Part shown: piece by piece, positions 20,638 through 34,200 of the stretch
Numbering within the stretch: position 1 is the stretch's first letter
Layout of the letters: each line of letters begins with the position of its first letter
Origin: Syngnathus acus
Taxonomy: Eukaryota > Chordata > Actinopteri > Syngnathiformes > Syngnathidae
Assembly (NCBI RefSeq): GCF_901709675.1
Contig: NC_051103.1
Coordinates: 6,495,501 to 6,559,500, forward strand
Direction: 5' to 3'
Length of the DNA stretch: 64,000 bases
Program-made: the position numbers and the translations under genes
The notes under the pieces: model-generated
Seen by the model: the letters and a program-made list of their open reading frames with translations, nothing else
Databases searched by the model: none
What the model was told of the DNA's origin: nothing

Positions 20638-23600
20638 ATGCAATCTTGTGCAAGGTGCGGCTTTGTGGTGTACCCGGCGGAGAAGATCAACTGCATTGAT
20701 CAGGTATTACAAGCAAGCCTGTAATGTATTGTTTTACTTTCATTAAATGTGGCACAAATTAAAGCTGATACTTTAATTTGGCAAAATAGACATTGTTTTA
20801 AGCCGCGGTGGGCAACCTGCGGCCCATATATGGGCTGTGATGGCATTATGAGTACATGATGAACTAGTCATTTGATTTTTTTTTTGGCAGAACTGGCACA
20901 AAGCATGTTTTCACTGCGACATCTGTAAAATGGTGCTGACGGCCAATAACTTTGTCAGCCACAAGAAGAGGCCTTACTGCTCAGTGTGAGTACTTTTGCC
21001 TATTGAATTTTTTGTGTGTTTTTGCACAAAAAGTCCAAAAGTGTGTATTTCTCGGCTACAGGCATAACCCGAGGAATAACACCTTCACCAGCGTGTATGA
21101 GACGCCCATCAACATCACCGCCAAAAAGCAAAGCAAGGCCAGCAGTGAGGTAAGATGATGTCATAGTGGCTTGAGGACACAAGCTACTGTCTTTGTAAGG
21201 TATTTGGAACATGACACAGGTGGCCGCTATGTTTCCCTCGGGCAGTTGTTGCCAGATTTAACCGCAAAAGCCGAAATTTGGTGGTCAGGTTACTTCCTTT
21301 TTTTCTTTTTAAAAAGCCCACCTTTTCCCAGAAAGGCTGTGAGTTTGCAGTGACGCTAGCCTCATGGAATGGAGAGTGCGCCTCAGGTTATTTCGGTGCT
21401 TCGTCCTCGTCGCCGAGCAGCTTTATGCCTCAGCCGGCTAAAATTAAACTGCAAAAAAGCTTCCTCTTCTCCACCTGTTCTCGTCTGTTGGATTTCGTCT
21501 GCGTCTCAAAGTCCACGCGAGACTCCAGGCTTATATTAGCAGCAGGCTTGCGAGCTCATAAGCTACTGATAGATGCACCCAGACAGACTGAGGTCTTCAC
21601 ACATGATGATATCTGATCTGATCGTTGACTTGTGATCAAATCTTGCTTTTGCTCGCATGGCCCAACCTGGTTTTCTTTTTTAACACAATTTGTTATCATT
21701 GGCTGAGACTAAAATGTTTACGGCTGAAATCTACAGAGACCTTGATACCATGATGCATTTTTTCTATGGACTAAAAACAGAAGAGGACCTAATACAGAAC
21801 TCTGTGGGACTCCACAGATAATCTCGCATCATTGGTGCAAATGTTCTCTGATTTCACACTGCATTTGCAACGCTAAGTCCTTAAAGCAGCTCATCTGGTA
21901 ACTTCAAATCATATTTTAGAACTGCCATTAGAGTAGGCACATGTCCAGTGTTGCGCTTGTGCAAACCTGCGCTGGTCTTGGCTTAACGTTTTGACGTCTA
22001 TATGCATTTGTAGCTGAAGTATCGCGAGGATGGCGAACGTTTTATGTCGACCTTCCACTATGACATGAAGTCCATGGAGCTGGAGAGGGCTCGTCTAGCC
22101 AGTCAGATGGCCGGTCAGGTGAGCTCCAAAGCAGAGCCAAAAAAAAGGACTTCCAGTTAACACTTGATTGGTTATACTCAACTCAGAATCGTTGCCCTCA
22201 ATGCTCCGAAAAACAAGAAGATCTTTTGTACCCCAAGTCTGATGACTCAGCTTTTGAATACATTTTGCATCCAAACAGTCCTTCAAGTCTCAGTCTGAGT
22301 TCTCCCAGCAACAGACTTGGTACAACCAGGAGATGGTGACCATGTCGCAAGCTCAGACAAACCTCAGTGACGTGAGTTGCCTTTTCGCAACATGAGTTGG
22401 CGAAATGTTTTTTTTTAAAGTATTCTTGATGACAGGTCAAGTTCATGGAGGAATACGAGCAGACCAAAGGCAAAGGCAGCTTCCCTGCCCTGATCACACC
22501 AGGATACCAAACAGCCAAAACCGCCAACACCCTTGCAAGCAACGTAAGGGAACGCCTTACCACATCATTAAGTGGCCATATTGAACTTTTGCTGCTTTGT
22601 CCCTAACAGCTTGAATACAAGAAAGGCCACGAGGAGAGAATTTCAAAATACACAGCCTTCGTGGACCCCCCGGAGGTGCTCCTGGCGAAGAAACAAGGGC
22701 AGATTGTCAGCGATGTGAGTCATTGACTTTGTATTGCGAGCTAAAATTAATACATGAGGCCGATATATTATCTTTTTTTTGCAGTACGCCTACACGGAGG
22801 AGTACGAGCAGCGCAAAGGCAAAGGCAGCTTCCCCGCACATCTCACGCCTGGATATAAAATGTCAAAAAAGGCTTCCGAGCAGGCCAGCAACGTAAGTAA
22901 CTATCAGTATCTGAACTTTTAAGTACTTTCCCCAAAGTTAATTGATTTCTCTGCGCTTGGCGGCAGATAAAGTATCGTCACGTATACGAGCAGGAGATAA
23001 AGGGCAAAGCCAGCGCCGAAGCGGCGGCCGCGGAAATGGCCTTCGCCAGAGAGAATGCAGAGAAATTCAGCCAGGTTGCTCATTTTTTTGGGCTTTGTGA
23101 CAGTTCTGCAACTAGAAGGACCACAATCCAAACTAAGGAATTGCATATTTCATCTTTTTGTAGATCGCCTACACCGAAGAATATGAGCAGCAACGGGGCA
23201 AAGGAAGCTTCCCCGCCATGATAACGCCCGGCTATCACCTGGCCAAGAAGGCTCAAGAAAATGCAAGCGATGTAAGTAGAAAAGTTTTTGGTTTTGGTTG
23301 TAGCTGGAATTTGGATTCGTAGAAGTTGTGTGACGAAATTTAGAGTCAGGATCAGTTGAAACTGATTGTAAAGAATCACTTTCCTTCACCTGCTTGTCTT
23401 GCAGGTGAAATACAGAAAAGATTTAAATAAAATGAAGGGTCCGTCGCATTACCACAACCTGACTTCGGAAGACAACCTGGCCTTGATGAACGCCCGGAAG
23501 ATCAACAAGCTTGTCAGTGAGGTGAGCCGGTCACTCGGCTTCACGCCAGCACAAAATGTTTGGCATCCCTGACATGCCGCGGCGGATGACTCCGATGATA

Positions 23601-26600
23601 TCACCACACGACCTCTGACTCTATTCTGAACAGTGAACATTTTGTTACCAAGTTGCATGTGAGCGTATTGTGTGTACTGCCCAACAGGTCGAGTACAGAA
23701 AAGACTTGGAGAACAGCAAAGGTCACAGCATCGATTTTTGCAAGACACCCCAATTTCAAAATGCTGCCAAAGTGGCCAAGTTCACCAGTGATGTAAGTTT
23801 CCAGCAACTATAAATTCACTGTGATGATAATCAAAATAACTTTTTTTTTTGTACAAGAACAAATACAAAGAGAAGTACATCGATATGAAGGGCCACTACG
23901 AAGGCTCGGGAATCGACAAGAGGACCATGCACGCCATGAAAGCCCGGACGCTGGCCAGTGATGTAAGCCTTGGCATTTATTGACCATAAAATTCCAGCTT
24001 GGAGTGAGTCACGTGCTCTCTGATGTCATTCAGATTTCATACAAGCAAGGTCACGATCAAGATCAAACCGAGTACACCTACCAAGCCACGCTGACACCGG
24101 GCTACCGCTGCCAACGGAAGCTGGACCCGCTTAAAGACGTGAGTTCGGATTCCTGAGCTCAATGAGTCATTGAGGGACTCACTCAGTCAAAGTTCTGTTT
24201 TGGTTCCACCTCCGCAGAAGAACTACAGGCAGCACATTGACCAAGTCAAGTACAGCCCAGTAGCGGACACGCCCGAGATCCTCCTGGCGAGGAAAAACGC
24301 TCAACTTATCAGCAATGTGAGTGGGACGCATGATCTTGACGTTTGGAGAGCACTGAAATGCTTTTTTTTCTTCTCAGCTAAATTATAAAGCAGACTACGA
24401 GAAGACCAAGCACCTGTACACACTTCACGAGGACCTGCCTCAAATTAAAAAGGCCAAAGACAATGCAGTTTTGTGTAGTGATGTAAGTAGGCACCCAATT
24501 TTTAGGTAGATCCAGTTTTTTTGTTTGCGATACTTCACACCACTCTCAATCCAGATTAAATACAAGGAAGCCTGGGAGAAGACAAAATCCAAAGCGTGTG
24601 ACATCGGTGTGGACGACCTCAGCGTCAAGGCGGCGAAGGCTTCCCGAGACCTCGCCAGCGATGTGAGAAAAGCCACAAAATGATTTGCAATATATGACAA
24701 AACAAGTCACGATGAACGTCATGTTTTTTTTAGCTTAAATATAAAGAGAACTATCTGAAGAACAAGGAATTGGCCGTGGGCGTCAACGTGAGCGACTCCA
24801 AGACTTTACATTCGCTTCAGGTGGCCAAGATGCACAACGACGTAAGTCATCCCGAGCAACCTGACTCACGTGACTGTTTAGGAATTCCCTCACACTTATG
24901 CTTCTCCTACAGATTGCGTACAAGAAGGACTCCAAGGAGAACCAAAGCCGCTACAGACTGAACATGGACATGGTCAACCTAAGTCACGCCAAAAAGGCCC
25001 AAGCTCTGGCCAGCGACCTGGAATACCGTACCAGGCTGCACGACTACACTGTCATGGCTGATGACATGAAGGTCCAGCAAGCCAAGAAGGCCTATTCCCT
25101 GCAGAGTGAGGTGAGAATACCATTGTGGTCCATAGGCAACCATATGAGATCTTTGAAACCACCATTTATTTTTCTCTTCTGTTCATCAGAACCAGTACCG
25201 CTCAGACTTGAACTGGATGAAAGGAGTGAGCTGGGAGACTGAAGGTTGCCTCAACATCACCCAGGCCAAGAAAGCTGGAGATCTGCTCAGTGACGTCAGT
25301 TGTCCATCATGTGTTTAATGAAAAAAAAAAACTCTGGATTAGGTGACATATTGTAACTGGCATCTTTTGCAGAATAAATATCGGCAGAAGGTGGATCGCA
25401 TCAAGTTCACCCAAGTGGCGGACAATCTGTCCATCCAACATGCCAAGAAGAGCCAGGAACTGCAGAGCGATGTAAGGTCATTGTGTTCTTGCTGAAGCTC
25501 AACTTTGGTTCATTCAATTGTTCTTATTAGGTGGCGTACAAAGCAAACACGGAGCAGATGATCCATCAGTACACCATGAGCAAGGATGAGCCGCTTTTCA
25601 GACAAGCAAAGGCAAACGCTGATCTTCTCAGTGCGGTGAGTTGACTACAACAAATCGCATTAGAATTAAAAATCTGCAGATTCCGCATCTTAACGTTCAT
25701 CTCGCTGCTTCTACTTAGAAAGTCTACAAAAGTCAATGGGAGAAACAGCGGGAAAAGGGTTTCGAGCTCCGACTGGACGCACTTTCCATTCTCACCGCCA
25801 GAGCTAAGAGGGACTTGGCCAGTGATGTGAGTTTTGACACATTCGGAACTTACGTCAGGACCAGGACCAAAAGCCGTCCATGTTGCAGGTCAAATACAAA
25901 GAGCAATATGAGAAAACTAAAGGCAAGGTGATCGGAATCAAATCGGTCAGCGACGACTCTCAGATGGCTCACTCGGCTTTGGCCACCAAACTCCAGAGTG
26001 GTCGCGACTACAGGAAGAACTATGAAGACACCAAGACTCAATTCAAGTGAGTCCATCAACTGTGAAATAATATGTCTAAGTCATCAATAGCTAAATGGAA
26101 GTGCAATGCTAGAACCTGGAGCTGTATCTCTCCTCCAGTGTTTCTCTGGACATGCTGAACATCAGCCAGGCCAAGAAGGCCCAAGACTTGGCAGCTGACT
26201 ACAACTACAGAACATACCTGCACGAGTACACCACCTTGCCAAGTGACATCAACGTGGCCTGGGCAAAGAAAGCCTACGGACTGCAGAGCGACGTCAGTCC
26301 CGTGGAAACTCACGTTATTGTCCCGTCCACCATTTTGGAGAATCACAAGTATGTGTGTTTTTAGAAACTGTACCGCTCCGATCTGAACTGGATGAAGGGT
26401 GTCGGCTGGGAGGCCTCCAAGTCTTTGGATGCCCAGCAGGCCAAAAAAGCCGGAGAGGTTCTGAGCGAGGTAACGTCTGACAGTGAGGAGAAATTGAAGC
26501 CATGTAGTCACACCGTGATTTAAATCTTCTTTAGAAAAAATATCGGCAGAATGTGAGCGACCTGAAGTTTACAAGTGTTGAAGACACACCAGAGATGGTC

Positions 26601-29600
26601 CAGGCCAAACTCAGCAACAAACTGGCCATTGACGTGAGTACTTACGACATCACCGGAGATGTTGTGATCACTTGGTAGGCTAACGTCGTTTTTTTTTTTT
26701 ACAGAGGTTGTACAGAGAGAAGGGCGAAAACATGAAGCATATCTACACCCTCAACGAGGAGCTGCCTGAGTTTGTGCAGGCCAAGATCAACGCCTTGAAC
26801 CTGAGTGAGGTAAAGACGGCAAAAAGGAAATCCGTTCCGGCTCGATCCGACATGTTCAAACTGTTCCACAACAGAGTCGTTACAAGGAATCTTGGACTAA
26901 ACTACGTGACGGAGGCTATAAACTGCGTCTGGATGCGATTCCGTTCCAATCGGCTAAAGCGTCAGCTGACATACTCAGCGATGTGAGTAGACGAGGGCGA
27001 CTTTAACATCAAAATCCTCATAAATGGAATGAAATATTTGTGTCATCATAGCAAAAATACAAAGAAGAGTTTGAGAAGACCAAAGGGAAGATGATTGGAC
27101 TGAAAGGGATGCACGACGACATCAACATATCTCACTCCGTCCACGCTAACAAGCTGCAAAGCGACGTAGGTGCTTTGTCTCCTTCGTCCGATATCGACCT
27201 TGTTAAAAGCACATTTTCCCTTCCACCACCCAGATTACGTACAAGAAGGAGTCTGCCAGCCAGCGTTACAAGCACCACCTGCCGATGGATATGATGGAGG
27301 TGACCCACGCCAAGAAGGCCCAGTCTTTGGCCAGCGACCAGGACTACAGGCTCTTCTTACACGAGTACACGTCTCTGCCGGACGACATGAAGGTCCAGGC
27401 GGCTAAGAAGGCGTACGCTCTGCAGAGCGAGGTAAGGTTGGCGTACTCGACACTTCGACGACGCAAGAACTATGGAACGCTTTTATCTTCTGTTGCAGCG
27501 GATCTATCGATCTGACCTCAATTACCTGCGGGGTGCCGCATGGATCGCAACTGGGGCCCTGCAAATTGAGGGCTCCAGGAAAGCTACTGACCTTATCAGT
27601 GATGTAAGACTCATTATTTCTACTACCTACCAATCTTCCTAACTCCCTAAAAACCTTTCAAAATGTCTCCTGCCTCAGAGAAAGTATCGCCAGCATCCAT
27701 ACAACTTCAGGCACACTTCCGTGGCAGACTCCCCTGACATGGTCCACGCCAAATTCAGTGGACTGATCACAAATGAGGTGAGTGATTATTTTCCCTCAAT
27801 GTGATCATCGCTGAGCTAGCATCTCTCCTAGCGTCTGTACAAAGAGAAAGGAGTGAGCGACCAGCACAGCTACACCATCACGGCAGACAGACCGGAGATC
27901 ACTCAAGCTAAGATCAACGCGGCTAACTTTAGTGAGGTAAGACCGGGTCCTTGGATGTTCACTGGTGGACGTTTTACACCAAATGGTTTCTTCAGATCCG
28001 ATACAGAGACTCCTGGCACAATCTGAGGGCTCAGGGCTACAAGCTGACCATGCAGGACATCCCGTTCCAGGCAGCCAAGAGCTCCACGGGCATTGCCAGT
28101 GATGTGAGATGATTCATTACGGACATAAGCGTGCACTTTCAAGTCAACGACGGTCAATTTTTATCTTCTTCTCGGCAGTACAAATACAAACACAACCACC
28201 TGATGGAAAAAGGAAAGCACATCGGCGCACAGAGCGTTTCGGACGACACGTACCTGCTGCACTACATGCAGGCCAACCGTCTGGCCAGCGATCAGGAGTA
28301 CCGCAAGGACGCCCTGACGACCAGCGGACACTACCACCTGACACCTGACATGGTCCACTTAGTCACGGCCAAGAACGCTCAAGCTCTGGCCAGCGAGCAG
28401 GACTACAGGAAGAGGCTTCACGAGTACACCGTGCTTCCCGACGACATGAAGGTCAAGTGGGCCAAGAAGGCCTACGACCTGCAGAGTGAGGTGAGGCCAG
28501 GCCAATGAGGGCTAGAGAATGCAAAAACTCATAATTGCTTCCCGTCTAGACACTGTACAAGTCGGACCTGAACTTCATGAAGGGCGTGGCGTGGGACGGA
28601 GTGGGGGCACCACAGCTGGAGTCGGCTAAGAAGGCTGGGAAGCTTATTAGTGATGTGAGCACTTTCGAATTGAAAAAGAACAGCAAGGCACAAACCTGAA
28701 TGATGTCGTTATTTCGTCACGCAGAAGCGATACCGCCAACTGCCAGACAGCTTCAGGTTCACCTCGGTGACCGACTCCCCAGATATGGTCCACGCCAAGA
28801 CCAGCTACCAACAGTGCAGCGAGGTAACAAAAACAAAATCGGCAATCACCTTCAGACACACCATTCTGCTTCCCCGTGCAGAGGTTGTACAAATCGGGAC
28901 GGAACGACGACATGAACAAGTACACCTTACATCCAGATGATCCCGACTTTGTCCGAGCCAGGATGAACGCCCGGCACATTAGCGACGTAAGATCCGCTAA
29001 GAACCTGCACGTACGAGAAGTTCATTTATAGTAAATGTTTCCTCTCTGGTGCAGAAAGTATACAAGGCCTCCGGGGAGCAGATGAAGATGCTGGGCTACG
29101 ACTTAAGGCTGGACGCCATCCCCTTCCAAACTGCAAAGGCCTCCAGAGAAATTGCCAGTGATGTGAGTGCTTTTGGAAAAGAAGCTCCCAAAAGTCTTCA
29201 AGGAACAACATAGTAAATAAAAATATCACCCATGATGATTTGGTCCTGGCCTAGGTGCTCTACAAGGACTCTCACTTGCGCGAGAAGGGCCAGCAGGTGG
29301 GGCTGCGCTGCGTGGAGGACGACCCGAAAATGATGCACCAGCTGGCGGCCAGCAAGCTCCAGAGCAACCTGGAGTACAAGCGGCAGTCCAAGGAGGAACG
29401 CTCCAACTACAAGATCCACGCCGACCAGCCCGAGTTCCTGCTGGCCAAGAAGAGCCAGGCTCAAGCCAGCGACCTGACGTACCGAAGCAAGCTCCACGAC
29501 TACACGTGTGACTCGGAGCAGCTCAACGTCAAGCACGCCAAGCAGGCCTACAAGCTGCAGAGCGACGTAAGGCGTGACGTTCTCGGTTCGGAACCTTTTG

Positions 29601-30155
29601 CTGGAAGCTTGAGGTGCCGTTGTGACGGGCGTTGCAGGTGAACTACAAGTCGGACTTGAACCGAATGAGGGGAGCGGGCTGGACCCCGCCCGGTTCCCAC
29701 AAGGTGGAGCTCGCTCGCCGGGCTGCTGAGCTGGGCCTGGCTGAGGGCGTGACCACGGATGAGGCCATCGCCAAGTACCAGCGAATGATAATGGTGAGAC
29801 CAAATCTGTCGAGGAAGACACAAATGGATTCCTACCAACCTTTGTTATGTTACAGTTTCACTACCAGCAGAGGATGGGAGAGCAGCAGCAACAAGAACAA
29901 GAACAACATACGTCCGAACAAGTGGAGACCAGCGAGAAGATCCAACAAGGCGTCAACATGGACGCCACGGAGGTGCTTCACGTCAACAGGACCAAGACTT
30001 ACCAGACGGTGCAAAAGAAGATCACCACCACAAGTAGCAGCAGCAGCAGTGCCACTTTCAAATCCATGGAGAAGAAATCCAGCAGCACCTCGTCGGCCGC
30101 CCACCAAAACACGCTCAAGACGTCCGGTCAGGCCAAAGCCATCAAAGACGCTTAA
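20638..30155 (+). CDS. nrap: nebulin-related-anchoring protein
   Basis: 43 coding exons, 1801 aa. Exons: 20638-20703, 20891-20985, 21062-21149, 22014-22118, 22279-22371, 22436-22543, 22610-22714, 22785-22892, 22967-23074, 23164-23271, 23405-23521, 23688-23792, 23858-23962, 24034-24138, 24218-24316, 24378-24482, 24555-24662, 24734-24841, 24913-25110, 25190-25294, 25373-25471, 25531-25635, 25719-25826, 25889-26046, 26139-26292, 26365-26469, 26535-26633, 26705-26809, 26875-26982, 27052-27165, 27234-27431, 27499-27603, 27679-27777, 27832-27936, 27996-28103, 28179-28490, 28550-28654, 28725-28823, 28882-28986, 29055-29162, 29255-29566, 29638-29793, 29856-30155. Residues 5-56 form a LIM domain (CARC...HNP). 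About 45 nebulin repeats follow, many with a YK core and most exons ending in SD or SE before the donor, later arranged in seven-repeat super-repeats with WMKG-like actin/tropomyosin motifs. NRAP is a striated-muscle scaffold at myofibril ends, binding actin, talin and vinculin. The tail is Gln/Ser-rich. Confidence 0.95.
21150..22013. other. nrap intron 3, the longest in the gene
   Basis: At 864 bases this intron is far longer than the 60-150 base introns in the rest of nrap. It separates the exon that completes the LIM region from the linker and nebulin repeats. I see no exon or named repeat within it. Confidence 0.55.
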
Positions 30156-31265
30156 GAGGTTTTGGAGAACTGATGCTAGACGGATGGATGATTAGTGAAG
30201 GATGGAAGCATGTTGAATGAAGACAGCAAAACACGGTGGCTTTATATGGAAAAATGGAAGTGATTTATTATTCATAAATTTTTTTATTGATTAGCATAAG
30301 TAAAACCACCACTGTGTTGGAATCCAAAATGGTGGCATTGAACGGAACAGACATGTGACATGAAAGATTATTGTTTGCATTTGGGATTTAATAACAACTT
30401 TGTATTCTTAGCTTGGTTTGATGATGTCGTCCGAGCGAGGCATCGACCGGAAGACTGGCAGGTTCAGCTTTTGCGACGCGAAAACTCAAAGCTGGCCTTG
30501 GAGTAAATGCTCCATTTTACTGCTTTCAAAATATTTTTTTTTCCCCTCAACCAAATTGATTTTTAAAGCGGTCGAAATGGGTTGTTTTCATTTGTTGCCT
30601 GAATGTAAGCAGTTGGAGCCCCATGTTAGAAAAGAAGCATAAAATAAATCCAATAAATCCAAAAAATATTTTTCAATTGTTTTAATCAAAAAGCTGTGAT
30701 ATTCCATGCACCCTTAAAAAAACACTGGGTTACAAAAACAAAAAAAAATCGCACGACCCGGGGAATTGGATTAATTCGACCCAACTTCCAGGGTGGCTTC
30801 AATTTTTATCCTTGTTTTGAAGGGTGTATTCAGTATTACATACAATATGTACACGTAGAGCAAATATTCTCCCGCTTTATAAATGTTTTTTTTTTTTTTA
30901 CCTCCGTTTTTACCTTGTCTTCATTTCACAGTGTCAATGAGTGCTGTTTGGAAATCACACAACACGCCAAACTCTCCTCAAACTGGAAGTTCACTCCTTA
31001 AGTGCTTGATTGTTCCTATGAAGCCAAATGGAGAAAGTGCAATGAACACAGTGATCGGGTTAATTAAAAAAAAAAAAAAAAATCCTTGTCTGCTTTCAGG
31101 CTTCCCCGATGTGCTAATACTGGATGAATAATCCACATTTCTTTATGGAAAGTAAAAAAAAAAAAAAATCTATAAATATAGGCATCTGAGAATAGGAGCA
31201 AAAAGTCAGTCACTCCAAAAAAGATCCGCTTGTCTCACCGCCGTGTCACAAGCAGCGGGCGGTGC
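30156..31265. other. nrap-dnmbp tail-to-tail intergenic region
   Basis: This holds the 3' UTRs of both genes and no coding exon that I can support. AT-rich and homopolymer stretches are frequent. The break between the two human synteny blocks (10q25 and 10q24 types) falls in these 1.1 kb. Confidence 0.6.
30643..30657 (+). terminator. poly(A) signals of nrap
   Basis: Two AATAAA hexamers (30643-30648 and 30652-30657) lie about 490 bases past the nrap stop codon. Confidence 0.45.
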
Positions 31266-34200
31266 TCAGGTGTATTCTGATTTGCGGATGTAATTAGAAG
31301 GCACGTAGCCTCGTCGGCCGCCGGCCTCGCCGAGCCACCACTCGCCGTTGCCGTTCATGTCCTGGAACTCCAGAATGCGTAGCCGCTGGTTGGCCGAAAT
31401 GCTCAGTTCGTTGGCGCAGCGAGCGCTGAAGGAGTACAGGGCAAAGTAGATCTGGAAAGTAGCGGTGACTCGTTAGTGCGCTGAAATATTTGCCTAGCTC
31501 CGACCAAGCTCACCTGGTGTCGGTCCGATTCGGCATCCTGCTCAGACTCGGGCTCGCTGAAGTCGTCGAGAGCGTAGGCGGACTTTTTGTGCCCGCCGCC
31601 GTTCCTCCACCGGTGAGAATCTTTGTCGCCGTGGCTCTGCTGCGAGCCGTCTCTGTGCGAGGAATAAGAGTCCGTCTCCGAGCGGTCGCTCAGGCTGGCG
31701 TGGGCGGCGTCGTACGAGTCCCGGCAGTGACCCGAGCGCTGGTGGGAGGACTCCGCGGTCCTGTGGCCGTCCTTGCGGTTGGAGGGATCCCGCGGCGAGG
31801 AGTCGAGGTGAGGCCCACGAGACGGGGCGGAGTCCAGAGACGGCTGCGGGGACGAGTGGCTTTGGGATTGCGTGGTGGAGAAGCTGACGGCCGCCGTTTC
31901 CTGGTTGAAGATTAGCGTGCTGTTGCTGTTCTGCCGCGAGAAAACGGGCGAGGAGCCGCCGTAGCCCGACTCGTTGGACGACTGACTCTCGATGGACACG
32001 TCCGACTGGCTCCTGCGCGGGTTGTAGGGTTTGAGGAAGGAGCTGTACACGAAGCCCTTGGAGACTGCGGATGGATAAAAGCAGAAGCTTAAAAGGCACG
32101 TCGACCAAATACCTGGATCGGATCAGCGATTGGACCATTTGTGTTGAAAGTTGAAACATACCGCCTTTATCAACCAGCCAGCGATTGTTGCTCCCCATGG
32201 GGTCCTGCTGTTTGATGATGCCCACCAGGTCCCCCTCCAGGATGGACACATCCAGATCCTGGGCCGCATTGAAGTTCCTCTCAGCCTGGAAGAGTTTGCC
32301 AGGACCAAAGCGCGTCATCAGAGCCGCTCGATGCTCATCCGTCTGCAAGATGCAGTTGGGCTGCGCGGGGAAGCACAACGGCCGAGAGGGTGAGACCTGA
32401 ACCAGAATGGAGTTGAGGTGCAGATGTTTGAACTCACAGGTCCTTGGAGTTGCTTTTTGGAGCTCTGCTTCTCCAGCGTTTTCTTATTGGGGGGATTGTT
32501 TGCCGAGGCGGTGACGACGGTGGTTGTGGTGGCTGGCGGCAGGTTTTCAGGGCAGAAGCTGAAGCTCTGCAGAAGCTGGAGAACGCGACCGTACTCGTCT
32601 TGGAACTGGGCTACCAAGTTTCCCTCGGTGCCGACCTTGCGAGCAAACTAGCGGAAACCCAGAGTTGAAGGAATTCTGCAGAAATCGCCGATACCAAGCC
32701 CACTGAATTATACTCACGACTTGCAGAAGAGGTTTCAGCTCTCCGAGCGTCGTCTTCATGAAGTCTTTCTGGGCTTGAGCGAAGGCCTTCACGCAGCCGG
32801 TGAAGAGCTCCTCGGCAGCGTTGTGGAACTTTGGGAGCTCGTCCAGAAGTTGGGCGTTGAGCGCCTCGTAGTTGCTGCGCGCCACCTGCAGCTCATCCTG
32901 GACCCGGCGGTCCTTCAAGCGCTCGGCGCGCTCCTTGCAGTTGTCGTAGTCCAGCAGCTTGTCGAAACGCTTCTGGACCAGCTTGTGAGGCCCGGCGAAC
33001 ATGAGCAGCAGCTGGGTCAGCGGGTTGATGACCAAAGCTTCTGTGCGTTCCTTCTGCTCAACCAAAAGGAGAACAAGTTGTATAAAAAAAAAATCCAGAA
33101 ATTGCAATCAATTTACTTACAAATTGGGTGAACTGTTGGTCGCTGATGCAGCGATGGGCTCTCTGGAAGCGCTCCGGGTCGGGGACGTTTCGCTCCGTGT
33201 AGATGTCGCAGAAGCTGATGGCCGCCAGCACCTTCACCGAGGCCGATTCCTGCGGACCGTTCGAGACCGTCAGAACCGTAAAACCCGCGGGAGAGCCGGG
33301 CCGAAACGAAAGTATACCCTGATGTGCTGCAGGTATAAGGAAATATCCCGGATGAAAGATTTGATGAGTCGCTCCTGCAGCCGGAAGCGCTTTTCGGCCT
33401 CGTCGAACGCCTCGTCTTTAATCTGAGAAGAAGCGAGGGAGGTTTTTAGAGTCCTGACACCGAAACTCAAGCGGCGGGAAAACCTGGATTTTGTACCTGG
33501 GGTGAAATTCCCGTCAGGTGCTTGATGTGACTGCTGACACGGTTGGACTTCTTGATGATGGAATGCATGCTGAGTTTGGAGATCTTGTCGATGAACGTGT
33601 CCTCGTCGCTCTTCCTGTACTTCACCACTGAGGATGGCGAGAGATGAATGTCATGATCCAATTTCACGGTGCAAAATGAAATCCTCACCGAGGTCTTTGC
33701 GCCGTTTGTACTCGTTGATGTTGACGTTGATTTCCTTGACGGCCTGCAGGGCCTGAGCGAGCTGGGGCCGGTCGTGGTGGCTTTCGGGCGTGGCCCCCAG
33801 CAGCTCCATGAGCAGCAGCGGGTAGCGCATGACCCGCTGCACCGGTTTGATGAGGAAAGAACCCAAATTGATGTAGTTGGTTTTGCCCCTGAACAAAAGC
33901 AAAGGCGGACAAAACGGATCAGCTGCTGACCGAACGTGATGACATCATCAAAGCAAACTAAAAAAAAAAAATTGCCCAACACCATCAACAGGACAAAAAA
34001 AGCTCAACTTGCAAACAAAAGCACCGAAGCTGCCGCGTCTTGTTATTGCGTTTTTAGTCCACATGATGGCGTTAGTTTCCCCGTTCCCAGACCGGCCGTC
34101 TCATTCAAAGCCTACATGCAAAACACCAATCTCGACCCGAGGAGAGGAACGACGACACACACACACACGGGCCAAACACACACAGGTCAATCAAAGGGTG

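Noticed and set aside
20790-20850. GGTGGGCAACCTGCGGCCCA in nrap intron 1 as a regulatory element
   Set aside because: It is an inverted relative of the fragment near 53130-53155 and is better explained as a dispersed repeat end.
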